Notes: a model not told the origin generated them from the letters alone. A stretch of 64,000 bases of DNA from Flavobacterium tistrianum (GCF_003254545.1 NZ_QJRH01000070.1:62001-126000), one strand, 5' to 3'. Numbered from the stretch's first letter, positions 42,750 to 52,693 are shown. Numbers and translations: made by a program.

Positions 42750-44372
42750 ATGGCAACGCAGAAAAAATTAATAAAAGTTCACCCAACCGATAATGTTGCG
42801 GTTGCTTTGGTGGATCTTACTGCAGGCGAAGTGATTGATTTTGAAGGACAATCAATTACCGTAGAGTCTGATGTAAAAATGAAACATAAGATTGCAATGG
42901 TTCCTTTTAATGTAGGGGACAGAATCATTATGTATGGTGTTTTGGTTGGAAAAGCAAGCGCTAGAATCGAAAAAGGCGGACTGCTTTCTACTGCTAACGT
43001 AAAACACGAAAGTGATAAAGTTACGGGTAAAACAGAAACTATTGGCTGGACTGCACCAAATATCGATAAATGGAAAGATAGAACGTGGCAGGGCTATCAT
43101 AGAGAAGACGGTCAGGTTGGAACAGAAAATGTATGGTTGTTTTTTCCATTAGTTTTTTGTGAAAACAGAAACATCGAAATCTTAAAAGATATTTTTGAGA
43201 AAGAATTGATGAAACCAAAAGAGAACGATTATCAGTTATTGTTGCGTTCTTTGGTAAAATCAGAAACTGGTGGAGCAGGAAATCAAGAAGCTTCAAACGA
43301 TGCTAATTTATTCAATAATATCGAAGTAAAATTCATCACACACCAAGGAGGTTGTGGTGGAATTCGTCAGGATTCACACAGTTTAGCGAAGCTTTTGGCG
43401 GGTTATGTAAACAATCCAAACGTGGCTGGAGCAACAGTTTTGAGTTTAGGATGTCAGAATCTTCAGATTTCAATTTTCAAAGAAGCTTTAGATGCGATTA
43501 ATCCAAACAGTAAAAAGCCTGTTTTGATTTACGATCAGCAATCTATTGGAACAATTGAAACGATGTTGAGTAGTGTCGTAAAAGATACTTTTGAAGCAAT
43601 CAAAAAAGCAAACGAAATTAAGAGAGAACCAGCACCATTATCTAAACTAAGAATTGGTTTAGAGTGCGGTGGATCTGACGGATTCTCTGGAATTTCTGCA
43701 AACCCAACATTGGGAGTGTTATCAGATCATTTAGTTGCTTTGGGAGGAACTACAATTCTTTCTGAATTTCCTGAATTATGTGGAGTAGAACAGGAATTAG
43801 TAAATCGTTGTATAGATGATAAGGACGGAAAACGTTTCTTAGACTTAATGCAATGGTATGAAAAAACAGTTGTTGATGCAGGTTCAGGATTTGATATGAA
43901 TCCGTCTCCAGGTAACATTAAAGACGGTTTGATTACAGATGCTATGAAATCGGCTGGTGCTGCTAAAAAAGGTGGAACATCGCCAATTACAGGTGTTTAC
44001 GATTATGGAGAATATATTAGCGAACCAGGCTTTACGTTGTTATGTACACCAGGAAATGATGTAGAGTGTACAACGGCAATGGTTGGTTCTGGAGCTAACA
44101 TGGTATTGTTTACAACAGGTTTAGGAACTCCGACAGGAAATCCAATTGCGCCGGTTGTAAAGATTTCATCAAACACACAGTTAGCAAACAAAATGTCTGA
44201 CATTATTGATATCGATACTGGTGGAATTATCACTGGTGAAAAATCTATTGATGAAATGGCTGACGAAATGCTTGAGTTTATTATTGATGTTGCCAGCGGT
44301 AACATTAAAACAAAAGCTGCAATTTTAAATCAGAACGATTTTATTCCTTGGAAAAGAGGAGTGTCGTTGTAA
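42750..44372 (+). CDS. uxaA: Altronate dehydratase
   Basis: Dehydrates D-altronate to KDG using an iron or other divalent metal. 540 residues, with an N-terminal SAF domain (about 1-95) and a C-terminal UxaA/GarD domain. Motifs GYHREDGQVGTENVWLFFP near 115, THQGGCGGIRQDSHSLAKLL near 202, GLECGGSDGFSGISANPTLG near 307, and TPGNDVECTTAMVGSGANMV near 430 are conserved. Last gene of the uronate catabolic run. After it comes a 700-base hairpin-rich repeat region; the hairpin at 44425-44444 with its T-rich tail may terminate the transcript. Confidence 0.95.
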   Translation: MATQKKLIKVHPTDNVAVALVDLTAGEVIDFEGQSITVESDVKMKHKIAMVPFNVGDRIIMYGVLVGKASARIEKGGLLSTANVKHESDKVTGKTETIGWTAPNIDKWKDRTWQGYHREDGQVGTENVWLFFPLVFCENRNIEILKDIFEKELMKPKENDYQLLLRSLVKSETGGAGNQEASNDANLFNNIEVKFITHQGGCGGIRQDSHSLAKLLAGYVNNPNVAGATVLSLGCQNLQISIFKEALDAINPNSKKPVLIYDQQSIGTIETMLSSVVKDTFEAIKKANEIKREPAPLSKLRIGLECGGSDGFSGISANPTLGVLSDHLVALGGTTILSEFPELCGVEQELVNRCIDDKDGKRFLDLMQWYEKTVVDAGSGFDMNPSPGNIKDGLITDAMKSAGAAKKGGTSPITGVYDYGEYISEPGFTLLCTPGNDVECTTAMVGSGANMVLFTTGLGTPTGNPIAPVVKISSNTQLANKMSDIIDIDTGGIITGEKSIDEMADEMLEFIIDVASGNIKTKAAILNQNDFIPWKRGVSL

Positions 44373-45076
44373 TTTTTTTAGGTACAAAGTTGCAGAGATG
44401 CAAAGTGACAAAGGTTTATATAGAAGACGCACAGTAGTGCGTCTCTTATTTTTAGAGAAAGCTTCGGAGAGCGAAATATTTATAGAATTGCAATAAGACA
44501 GGCAAAAGAAGCTCCGCTGGAGCTATATGTATGTGATTTAGATTTTTATATAAATATCTCGCTTCTCTGAAGCGAAAGTGATAAAAGTTTTATCTGTAGA
44601 GGCGTACTGCATTACGTCTCTTGTTTTTTAGGAAAAGCTCCGGAGGAGCTTAATATTTATAGGTAACAATTAGCCATTGAGAATAAAGCTCCAGCAGAGC
44701 GATATATATTTTGGTTGCAGAAAAACATGTTTCTCCGCTGGAGCTTTATATTGTAACCATTTATCTTTTGCTATAAATATTTCGCTTCTCTGAAGCGAAA
44801 GTGATAAAAGGTTTATCTGTAGAGACGCACTGTAGCGCATTTTTTTTCTAGAGAAAGCTCCAGCGGAGCAAAATATTTATAGAATTGAAATAATAGATAC
44901 AAACAAAAGCTCCAGCGGAGCGATATATATTTAGGTTGCAGAAAAATATGTCGCTCCTCGGGAGCTTTATTCTCGATAACGAATTGTTGTCTATAAATAT
45001 TAAGCTCCTCTGGAGCTTGCAAAAAAAAAGCCCATCCTAAAATGAGCTTATATAACTTATATGGTGAAAAAAAAAA
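44373..45076. repeat. Array of short palindromes (GCTCC-N-GGAGC) in partly tandem units
   Basis: 704 bases with no gene. At least nine short palindromes occur: AGACGCAC agta GTGCGTCT at 44425, GCTCCGCTGGAGC at 44511, GCTTCTCTGAAGC at 44561, AGCTCCGGAGGAGCT at 44636, GCTCCAGCAGAGC at 44688, the GAAGC unit again near 44784, GCTCCAGCGGAGC at 44857 and 44909, and related forms at 44953 and 45002. The surrounding text repeats about every 200 bases (for example GAAAGTGATAAAAG then TTTATCTGTAGAG). These look like a decayed tandem array of dispersed repeats. Confidence 0.85.
45021..45048 (-). terminator. Intrinsic terminator of lacI
   Basis: On the minus strand AGCTCAT pairs with ATGGGCT across a short loop and is followed by nine T residues. 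It begins 29 bases past the lacI stop at 45077. Confidence 0.8.
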
Positions 45077-46105
45077 TTAAAAATTAGTTCTTGTAGAAGA
45101 TTTACGAATATGCAATTCTGGTGCAAGAACGACTTTTTTTTCAATTTTAATTGTATCTGTTTTGTCTACTTGTTCTAAGAAAACACGAGCAGACATCCTT
45201 CCCATTTCAAGTGGTGACTGATCTACAGAAGTGATAGATAGTTCCATGAATTTTGTAAAAGGTTCGTTACTGAAACCTGCAACACAAAATTCACTCGGAA
45301 TGCTGATATTACGTTCTTTCAGTTCCTGAATTGCACCCAATGCGGCAAAATCACTTGACGAAAATATCGCGTCGGGAGGAGTTTCTAATTGTAGGAGTTT
45401 ATCAACAGCGTCTTTACCAGCTTCAACGCTACTTTTTGTGAAAATAACATATTCTTCATTAAAAGTAAGTCCGTTGTCTAATAGAGCTTGTTTGTAGCCT
45501 AAAAACCTGTTTTTGAAAATGTCTAACGATTGATCTCCAGAGAAGTGAGCAATGTTTCGGCAACCTTCATCAATTAAATGCTTTGTAGCTAGATAACCGC
45601 CTTTAAAGTCATTAATGGTTACAGAACTCACGCCATCAATGTGCTTGCTTCTATCAAAAAATATTAGCGGTACATTTTTCTCCAATACATTTCTAAAAGC
45701 GCTGTCGTTCTCATCAGAAATACCCGTTACAGACATCATAATGCCGTCAACTTGAGCATCTACAAGTGTATGAAGGTTTTCGTTCTCCCTTTTTATGCTT
45801 TCGTGAGTCTGACAGATAATAACCTGATAGCCGTGAGGATAAAGCTCTTCTTCGATTCCTCGAATAACCGAGGCGAAAAAGTTGCTGTCAATACGCGGCA
45901 CAATAACTCCGATATTATTACTTCGTCCACTTTTTAAAGCTAGCGCCAGTTTATTTTGCTTGTAGTTCATCGCAGCAGCAGTCTTGATAACCAACTCTCG
46001 CGTAGCTTCCTTTATTTTAGGATTATTGTTTAACGCTCTGGAAACTGTTGCAGCTGTGATATTTAGTTTTTCAGCAATATCGTAAATAGTTACTTTTTCA
46101 CTCAT
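45077..46105 (-). CDS. LacI-family repressor, probable master regulator of pectin/uronate genes
   Basis: 342 residues. N-terminal helix-turn-helix TIYDIAEKLNITAATVSRAL near 5-24 with hinge to about 60, then a periplasmic-binding-protein-like sensor domain (NNIGVIVPRIDSNFFASVIR near 64; DAIFSSSDFAALGAIQEL near 244; SVDQSPLEMGRMSARVFLEQ near 300). Encoded between the cytoplasmic uronate genes and the pectin PUL, divergent from GH28. TGyAATCGATTACA palindromes, with the central CG-containing core typical of LacI operators, lie before three target promoters, and a variant lies before this gene. The inducer is unknown; a uronate such as KDG or galacturonate is plausible. Confidence 0.93.
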   Translation of the reverse strand: MSEKVTIYDIAEKLNITAATVSRALNNNPKIKEATRELVIKTAAAMNYKQNKLALALKSGRSNNIGVIVPRIDSNFFASVIRGIEEELYPHGYQVIICQTHESIKRENENLHTLVDAQVDGIMMSVTGISDENDSAFRNVLEKNVPLIFFDRSKHIDGVSSVTINDFKGGYLATKHLIDEGCRNIAHFSGDQSLDIFKNRFLGYKQALLDNGLTFNEEYVIFTKSSVEAGKDAVDKLLQLETPPDAIFSSSDFAALGAIQELKERNISIPSEFCVAGFSNEPFTKFMELSITSVDQSPLEMGRMSARVFLEQVDKTDTIKIEKKVVLAPELHIRKSSTRTNF

Positions 46106-46171
46106 TCAAAAAAAGTTTATCGAATTATTTTTAAACAAAAGTACATTTTTTTTTATTACACAATAAATATT

Positions 46172-46183
46172 GTTATCGATTAC
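46172..46183. promoter_or_regulatory. Variant LacI-type operator upstream of lacI
   Basis: GTTATCGATTAC shares the ATCGATTAC core with the operators at 34503, 36163 and 46335 (one symmetry mismatch). It is 67 bases before the lacI ATG, consistent with autoregulation. Weaker than the other sites. Confidence 0.55.
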
Positions 46184-46302
46184 CATAATTTAAAACTCAA
46201 ACGTTTTAGGTTTTACAATGATAATAAATTATCTAATTTTTTGCATTAAATGTAAATAAAATTTGTAATAAAAATTAAATATATATTTTTTTTCTAAATT
46301 AA

Positions 46303-46348
46303 TTTGGTGTCTCAGAACTATTTTTCTACTTTCGTGTAATCGATTACA
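46303..46348 (+). promoter_or_regulatory. Promoter and LacI-type operator of the pectin PUL
   Basis: TTTG (46303-46306), a 20-base spacer, TACTTTCG (46327-46334, TAnnTTTG with one mismatch), then the perfect palindrome TGTAATCGATTACA at 46335-46348. The operator starts one base after the -7 box, exactly as before the transporter and kduI. It is 45 bases before the preferred GH28 start. Confidence 0.8.
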
Positions 46349-46393
46349 TAAAACCCGATGTTTTTGATATTCAAACAAGAAAAATCTGCACAA

Positions 46394-47833
46394 ATGATTA
46401 CAAAGGAGATTGTCACATTAAAAAAGATTCTTTTTTTAGCCTTTACAGGGCTGTTAATGCAGTCATGTGCAAAACATTCTTCTTCTCTTTCTTCAGAAAA
46501 TCCATGGCAAAAAATGGATTTGGTTATCAAGAGCATTCCGCAAGTGCATTTTTCAGATAAAGTGTATAACATAAACGATTTTGGCGCTGTTGCAGACGGA
46601 AAAACATTAAACACTTTGGCTTTTCAAAAAGCAATACAAGAATGTGCAGCAAACGGTGGAGGTAAGGTTTTAGTTCCAAACGGAAAATATCTAACAGGAG
46701 CCATTCATTTGGAAAGTAACGTTAATCTGCATTTAGAAGATAATGCTGAGATTCTTTTTAGTTTAAATCCGAAAGATTATCCTATCGTTCATACTTCTTG
46801 GGAAGGAACTGAAGTAATGAATTATTCTCCGCTTATTTATGCAAAAAACAAAACCAATATTGCGGTTACGGGAAAAGGAACCTTAAATGGTCAAGCAGAC
46901 AGCACCAATTGGTGGATTTGGTCTGGCGGAAAAAATTATGGCTGGAAAAAAGGCATTCCGTCTCAAAATGATCCAACAAATCGTGAAGTATTGGTTGACA
47001 TGGCAGAAAAAGGAATTCCTGTATCAGAAAGAGTTTTTGGAGAAGGGCGTTACTTAAGACCAAATTTTATTGAATTTTTTGAATGCAATACTGCTTTGGT
47101 AAAAGATGTAAAAATCATCAATTCTCCATTTTGGATTTTACATCCAATAAAAACAAACAACATGATTATTGACGGCGTAACGGTTAACAGCCATGGGCCA
47201 AATAATGATGGCTGTGATCCTGAATATTCGCAAAATATCATAATCAGAAACTGCACTTTCAATACAGGCGATGATTGTATTGCAATTAAAGCAGGTCGCG
47301 ATGGCGACGGAAGAAGAGTGGCAATACCAAGTAAAAACATCATCGTGCAAAATTGTAAAATGATTGACGGTCACGGTGGAGTTGTAATTGGAAGCGAAAT
47401 TTCGGCAGGTGTAAATAATGTTTTTGTAGAAAATTGCGTCATGGATAGTCCAAATTTAGATCGTGCCATTCGCATCAAAACCAATTCAAAAAGGGGCGGA
47501 ATCATTGAGAATATCTATGTTCGAAACCTTGAAGTGGGAACGGTAAAAGAATGTGTTCTGAAATTAAATATGTTCTACAATGTTTACGGATCGCAGACAG
47601 GAAACTTTATTCCAACCATCAGAAATGTAAGCTTAGAGAATGTAACGGTAAAAAACGGTGGGAAATACAGCGTTTGGGCAGAAGGCTATAAGGAATCTCC
47701 TGTTGAAAACATAACGTTAAAAAATGTAAAAATCCAAAAAGTAGATTCGCTCTACTTATTAAAAAACGTCAAAAACATAAATTTTATAAATACCTATATC
47801 AATGAGAAAAAAGTAGAATCTATTACTAACTAA
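46394..47833 (+). CDS. GH28 polygalacturonase-family lipoprotein
   Basis: Hydrolyses galacturonic acid linkages in pectin. 479 residues from the ATG at 46394; starting there gives a good lipoprotein signal (LLMQSC, Cys25), whereas the upstream in-frame ATG at 46358 adds twelve residues with no use. Right-handed beta-helix with GH28 catalytic segments: NNDGCDPEYSQ, TGDDCIAIKAGRDGDGR, DGHGGVVIGSE and RAIRIKTN (about residues 265-365), supplying the three Asp and the GHG His. First gene of the PUL, 30 bases before susC, controlled by the adjacent operator. Likely surface or periplasmic exo-type. Confidence 0.93.
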   Translation: MITKEIVTLKKILFLAFTGLLMQSCAKHSSSLSSENPWQKMDLVIKSIPQVHFSDKVYNINDFGAVADGKTLNTLAFQKAIQECAANGGGKVLVPNGKYLTGAIHLESNVNLHLEDNAEILFSLNPKDYPIVHTSWEGTEVMNYSPLIYAKNKTNIAVTGKGTLNGQADSTNWWIWSGGKNYGWKKGIPSQNDPTNREVLVDMAEKGIPVSERVFGEGRYLRPNFIEFFECNTALVKDVKIINSPFWILHPIKTNNMIIDGVTVNSHGPNNDGCDPEYSQNIIIRNCTFNTGDDCIAIKAGRDGDGRRVAIPSKNIIVQNCKMIDGHGGVVIGSEISAGVNNVFVENCVMDSPNLDRAIRIKTNSKRGGIIENIYVRNLEVGTVKECVLKLNMFYNVYGSQTGNFIPTIRNVSLENVTVKNGGKYSVWAEGYKESPVENITLKNVKIQKVDSLYLLKNVKNINFINTYINEKKVESITN

Positions 47834-47863
47834 ACACTATCAATTAACCAAACTTTAAACCAC

Positions 47864-50800
47864 ATGAGTATTAAACAATTATCTGAGAAAAAAGATAAGT
47901 ACTTTGTATTTTTCTTTTTCCTGAATTTTTTACTGTGCAGTTCTATATACGCACAGTCAACCACAATTGAAGGGAAGATTACCGATGCTACAGGTATGTC
48001 ACTGCCAGGGGTAAACATTAATGAAAAGGGAACTAAAAACGGAACTTCGACAGATTTTGAAGGAAGTTTCAAAATTAATGTATCAAACAGTAAAGCAACT
48101 TTAATAATTAGCTATTTAGGATTTCAAACACAAGAAGTAAGTGTTGCTGGAAAATCTAAAATCAACGTGACACTTGCAGAACAATCCAATTCATTGAATG
48201 AAGTTGTTGTTGTAGGATACGGTTCTGTAAAAAAGACAGATCTTACAGGTTCTGTTAGTACAATTAGCGCAGCAACCATTACAGAAAGAAATACTACAAG
48301 TCCATTGGAGGCAATTCAAGGAAGCACACCAGGGGTTCAGATTTCATCTGCTTCAGGACGCGCAGGAGATGGGTACAAAGTAGTAATTAGAGGAAATAAC
48401 TCGTTAGTTGGATCGTCGCCTTTATATATTGTAGATGGCGTTCCAGTTGATAATATTGACTTTTTGAACCCGCAGGATATTTCTAGAATGGACGTTTTAA
48501 AAGATGCTTCTTCGGCTGCAATTTATGGTTCTAGAGGAGCTAGTGGTGTTATTATCGTAACTACAAAAAGTGGTGCGAATGTTAAATCTGGAATCAACGT
48601 AACTTTTGATACTTCTTACGGTACTAAAACTGCTGCAAGAATGCCAAAAATGATGAACGGTGAAGAATGGTGGAAATTCCATCAGGTGGCTTATATGAGT
48701 GCAACACCGCTGACACAAACGCCAGCACAATTAGCTGCTTTAGCAGGAAATCAGAGTCCATTATTGGTTTCTCGTGCAAACAGCGGTTATAATTTTGATT
48801 GGACGGATGCTGTTCTTAAACCAGGTATGACTCAGAATAATTATTTGAATGTTACAGGACGTTCAGATTCTGGTTTGAGTTATAACTTAGGATTCGGAGT
48901 TCAGAGTGATGAAGGACTTATCGAAAATGATTCGACAGATAAATATTCTTTTAAATTAGGATTGAATCATAAAATCAATGATAAATTTACCACTGGAGCC
49001 AACATTACGGTAGCACGTCTTGATACACAATTAGGTAGTGATTTAGCAATGCAGGATGCTTTTAGATTAAGCCCGTTAATGTCTCCTTGGGCTGTTGATG
49101 CACAAGGAAATGAAAAAGTGGGAACGTTATTTTTTCTTCCAGGGAAATTAACTTATCCTGACGGTTCATGGGCTATTAATAAAACATCAACAGTAAATCC
49201 GTTAATGGAAATTGCTAATTCTTCTCAGACGGAAAAAACATGGCAAACTGTTGGAAATGTTTTCTTCCAATATCAACCATTAAAATGGCTTTCGTTTAAA
49301 ACAACATTTGCAGGAGGTATAGAAAATACAGTTACAAGTGCGGCTTATACAGCACAGACAAATGCAGGTGTAACGTTAAACGGTAAAAACTCAGCATCAA
49401 TTAAAAACTTCAACAACTTTAATTATACTTGGGATAACCAGATTGATTTGAAACACACCTTTAAAGAAGTGCATGATTTTAGTGTTTTATTATTACAGAG
49501 TTTGTACTCAAATGTTGATGAAACGTCTTATTTGTATTCTAACAATCAGCCTTTTGATGTTGGATCAAATAATATGGGATCTGGAGTTCAAACAAGTTAT
49601 AACATAAGTTCAGGTTATCAAAAGAATACTTTAAGCTCTTATGCTGTTCGTTTAAATTATACTTTTAAAGATAAATATTTATTAACAGCTTCTACAAGAT
49701 GGGATGGTTCTTCTGTTTTATCTGAAGGTAATAAATGGCAGAGTTTCCCTTCTGTGGCTCTAGGATGGAAAATCAGTAAAGAATCTTTCTTAGCAAACAG
49801 CTCTGTTATTTCAGATTTAAAACTTCGTGCGAGTTTAGGTTATACAGGAAACGACAACGTTGCACCTTATACTTCTCAAGCGTTATTAAACCAACAGACT
49901 TTTTATGCAAACGGAGCCAATGTCGTTTCGGGCTGGCAGTCAGAAAACTTAGCAAATCAAAATTTGACTTGGGAAAAAACACGTGAGTTAAACTTTGGAC
50001 TTGACTACGGATTCTTAAATAATAGAATTACGGGTACAGTAGACGTTTATGACAGACTATCAGATAAATTAATTTACAAGCAGCAATTGCCAGCAGAAAC
50101 AGGTTGGAAAAATACCTATGCCAACGTTGGTTCAGTTAGCAACAAAGGGGTAGAGGTATTATTGACTACTAAAAATATTAAAAGTAAAAATGTAAACTGG
50201 GAAACCACTTTCACCTTTACTAAAAACGTAAACAAATTAGAATCTATTTACAATCAGGATCAAGTAAGTGATATTGGAAACAAATTAATCTTAGGGTCAG
50301 AATTAAATCCAAACTACAACTACGTTTATGATGGAGTTTGGCAAGAAAGCGAAGCAGCGCAGGCAGCATCTTACGGAATGGCTCCTGGACAAGCAAGACC
50401 AAAAGATTTAAATGGAGATGGTAAATTCAATCAAGATGATAGAACCGTAATCGGAAATGCAAATCCAGAATGGCAGGGAAGTTTATATTCTAAACTTACT
50501 GTTGGCAATTTCGATTTCAACTTCTCGGTTTTAACAAGTCAAGGACAAACGGTTTTGAGTACTTTCCACCAAAACTTTGCTGATGTGAGTGACCGTGGAC
50601 GCCAGAAATTAGCGATGGATTATTTTATTCCAACCAACGGAACAGGAATTGCGGCTAATGCAAATAATGAAAACCCAAGACCAGGACCAGTAGCAACAGG
50701 AGCTGGAGCATATTGGACTTCTTTATTTGGATACTATAGAGACGTTTCTTACGTAAAAATCAAAAATATATCTTTAGGATACACATTAGATTCAGAGTTA

Positions 50801-50965
50801 TTGAAAAGACTTAAAATCAGTAATTTGAGAATTTATGTGAATGTTTTAGACCCATTTGTATTTACAGATTTTGATGGATATGATCCTGAATGGGCTGGTG
50901 CCGCTTTTGGAGTAAACCGTCCGGCATCAGTGACTACACAATTGGGATTAAGTGTTAAATTTTAA
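47864..50965 (+). CDS. SusC-like TonB-dependent transporter
   Basis: Outer-membrane importer of pectin oligosaccharides. 1033 residues: signal peptide (cleavage near IYAQ), carboxypeptidase-like domain with TIEGKITDATGMSLPGVNIN (about 33-110), then the SusC-type TonB-box/plug start SNSLNEVVVVGYGSVKKTDL and the plug's MDVLKDASSAAIYGSRGASG near 208. A long beta-barrel ends ASVTTQLGLSVKF. No extra N-terminal extension for anti-sigma signalling, in keeping with LacI rather than ECF control. It lies 12 bases before susD and is co-transcribed with it. Confidence 0.97.
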   Translation: MSIKQLSEKKDKYFVFFFFLNFLLCSSIYAQSTTIEGKITDATGMSLPGVNINEKGTKNGTSTDFEGSFKINVSNSKATLIISYLGFQTQEVSVAGKSKINVTLAEQSNSLNEVVVVGYGSVKKTDLTGSVSTISAATITERNTTSPLEAIQGSTPGVQISSASGRAGDGYKVVIRGNNSLVGSSPLYIVDGVPVDNIDFLNPQDISRMDVLKDASSAAIYGSRGASGVIIVTTKSGANVKSGINVTFDTSYGTKTAARMPKMMNGEEWWKFHQVAYMSATPLTQTPAQLAALAGNQSPLLVSRANSGYNFDWTDAVLKPGMTQNNYLNVTGRSDSGLSYNLGFGVQSDEGLIENDSTDKYSFKLGLNHKINDKFTTGANITVARLDTQLGSDLAMQDAFRLSPLMSPWAVDAQGNEKVGTLFFLPGKLTYPDGSWAINKTSTVNPLMEIANSSQTEKTWQTVGNVFFQYQPLKWLSFKTTFAGGIENTVTSAAYTAQTNAGVTLNGKNSASIKNFNNFNYTWDNQIDLKHTFKEVHDFSVLLLQSLYSNVDETSYLYSNNQPFDVGSNNMGSGVQTSYNISSGYQKNTLSSYAVRLNYTFKDKYLLTASTRWDGSSVLSEGNKWQSFPSVALGWKISKESFLANSSVISDLKLRASLGYTGNDNVAPYTSQALLNQQTFYANGANVVSGWQSENLANQNLTWEKTRELNFGLDYGFLNNRITGTVDVYDRLSDKLIYKQQLPAETGWKNTYANVGSVSNKGVEVLLTTKNIKSKNVNWETTFTFTKNVNKLESIYNQDQVSDIGNKLILGSELNPNYNYVYDGVWQESEAAQAASYGMAPGQARPKDLNGDGKFNQDDRTVIGNANPEWQGSLYSKLTVGNFDFNFSVLTSQGQTVLSTFHQNFADVSDRGRQKLAMDYFIPTNGTGIAANANNENPRPGPVATGAGAYWTSLFGYYRDVSYVKIKNISLGYTLDSELLKRLKISNLRIYVNVLDPFVFTDFDGYDPEWAGAAFGVNRPASVTTQLGLSVKF

Positions 50966-50977
50966 TAAAGATATCAA

Positions 50978-52651
50978 ATGAAAAAATTCATCATATTATT
51001 AGGAATCATTGTAGGAACCTTAAGTTCTTGCAGCAATTATATTGAAGAGGAAAGCTTGTCGAATGTTCCTGCAGACGGAACTTATAAGACGGCGGCTGGT
51101 TTTCAATTGCTAGTTAATACCAATTATGCTTGGCTAAAAGGAATTTATGGAGGAAATCCGTGGCTTTTTGAAGCAGGAACCGACATGTATGCAGAAGGAA
51201 GAACTCCAGAACCAGCAGGTTTAAGCCAGTATGCGCTTTTAATTCCATCTTCAGATAATGTTGCCGATTTGTATAATTCTTGCTATCAGCTAATTCAGTC
51301 TGTAAATAAAACGGTGTATTATTCTACAGTAACAGAACAGACTTCAAATCTTAATACATTAGTAGGTGAGGCTAGATTTCTTAGAGCAAATGCTTACTTC
51401 TTATTAGTTCAGACTTATGGAGGCGTACCAATTGTAAGCGAGAATATTACAAGTCCAGTTTTGTCTTTTACAAGAAATAGTGCAGAAGAAGTTTATACGC
51501 AAATCATTGCTGATCTAGATTTTGCTTTAGCTAATGTTGGGACCACTGCTTACAACACATCTGGAAAAGTAAACAAAAGAGCCGTAAATGATTTATTGGC
51601 AAAAGTGTACCTAACAAGAGGATACGAAACTTTTGGAAAACCAGATGATTTTTCAAAGGCTGCTGCGTATGCAGATGCTGCAATTGGAGGTCAGACTTTA
51701 GCAATTGCTTTCGATCAGTTGTTTAAACCAGGAAACGATTTAAATGCTGAAACGATTTTTTCTGTACAATATGACAAGGCTTCGACAAGTACAAGTCCGA
51801 CAACATTAGGTAATAACCAGTTTTACTATTTCAGTTCGTATTTAGGAGGTGCAGAAACAGGAGCGCCATTAAGAAGCTATAATTTGTGTCCTACAGATTA
51901 TGCTTTAGGCTTGTACGAAAAAGGCGATGCAAGATGGAATGCTACTTTTATGACTGAAATTGTAGAAGGGCCTGAAACAACAAACGGAGTTACAAAAACT
52001 ATTTTATACTATCCGTACTACAGAAGTTCAAATCCAGCTTCGTTGAAAGTGAGACATTTTTATGAGCCAAAATGGTTTACAGCAGCAGATAAAACTGCTT
52101 GGATGACCGCTAACGCTTCTAGATTATCAGCAACATTCGTGTACCATCCTTGGGGAGAATATTCTGCAGCACATACGCTAATTAAAAACTTAGATTGCTA
52201 CACTATTCCAGTTAAGAAATTTGACGATCCAGATCCAACTACGCCTTCAAGCACAGGGCCTGTAAGCACAAGAGACATTATAGTTTCCAGACTTGGAGAA
52301 ACGTATTTAATTGCTGCAGAAGCTTATTTAAAAGCAGGAAACCCAGGAACAGGTTTAGCTCGTCTAAATGAGGTGCGCAGAAGAGCAGGAGTTGCCAATG
52401 CCACTTTAGCTCAGTTTAATATCGATTATATTTTAGACGAAAGAGGAAGAGAATTGTTGGGAGAGTACAAACGCTGGTTCGACTTAAAACGTACAGGAAC
52501 TTTGGTTGCAAGAGCTTCGGCTTATAATTATAAAATTAAAGAAGCAAATTTTGTTGGTGTTGACGGAAAACTTAAAATTTTAAGACCAATACCACAATCT
52601 GCTTTGGATTTAAACCAAAATAAAGATTTTCCTCAAAACCCTGGTTATTAG
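50978..52651 (+). CDS. SusD/RagB-family glycan-binding lipoprotein
   Basis: Surface lipoprotein forming a lid over the SusC channel. 557 residues with lipobox LSSC (Cys18). TPR-rich RagB/SusD fold: VGEARFLRANAYFLLVQTYG near 130, KRAVNDLLAKVYLTRGYETF near 204, and the C-terminal RLGETYLIAAEAYLKAG, LNEVRRRAGVAN, ILDERGRELLGEYKRWFDLK and RPIPQSALDLNQNKDFPQNP, the usual SusD ending. The partner susC precedes it by 12 bases. A hairpin at 52694 follows and may set a higher level for susCD than for the enzymes behind it. Confidence 0.96.
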   Translation: MKKFIILLGIIVGTLSSCSNYIEEESLSNVPADGTYKTAAGFQLLVNTNYAWLKGIYGGNPWLFEAGTDMYAEGRTPEPAGLSQYALLIPSSDNVADLYNSCYQLIQSVNKTVYYSTVTEQTSNLNTLVGEARFLRANAYFLLVQTYGGVPIVSENITSPVLSFTRNSAEEVYTQIIADLDFALANVGTTAYNTSGKVNKRAVNDLLAKVYLTRGYETFGKPDDFSKAAAYADAAIGGQTLAIAFDQLFKPGNDLNAETIFSVQYDKASTSTSPTTLGNNQFYYFSSYLGGAETGAPLRSYNLCPTDYALGLYEKGDARWNATFMTEIVEGPETTNGVTKTILYYPYYRSSNPASLKVRHFYEPKWFTAADKTAWMTANASRLSATFVYHPWGEYSAAHTLIKNLDCYTIPVKKFDDPDPTTPSSTGPVSTRDIIVSRLGETYLIAAEAYLKAGNPGTGLARLNEVRRRAGVANATLAQFNIDYILDERGRELLGEYKRWFDLKRTGTLVARASAYNYKIKEANFVGVDGKLKILRPIPQSALDLNQNKDFPQNPGY

Positions 52652-52693
52652 TAATTGGTAGTTTTTTGAGAACTATGTTTTTTGAAGTAGTTA

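Noticed and set aside
44373..45076. Repeat array as a CRISPR locus
   Set aside because: The units are palindromes of varied sequence at irregular spacing with no constant repeat length, no unique spacers of equal size and no cas genes.
46358..46393. Upstream start for the first GH28 gene
   Set aside because: It would place twelve extra residues before a good lipoprotein signal and lies 10 bases after the operator, leaving almost no leader. The ATG at 46394 is better.
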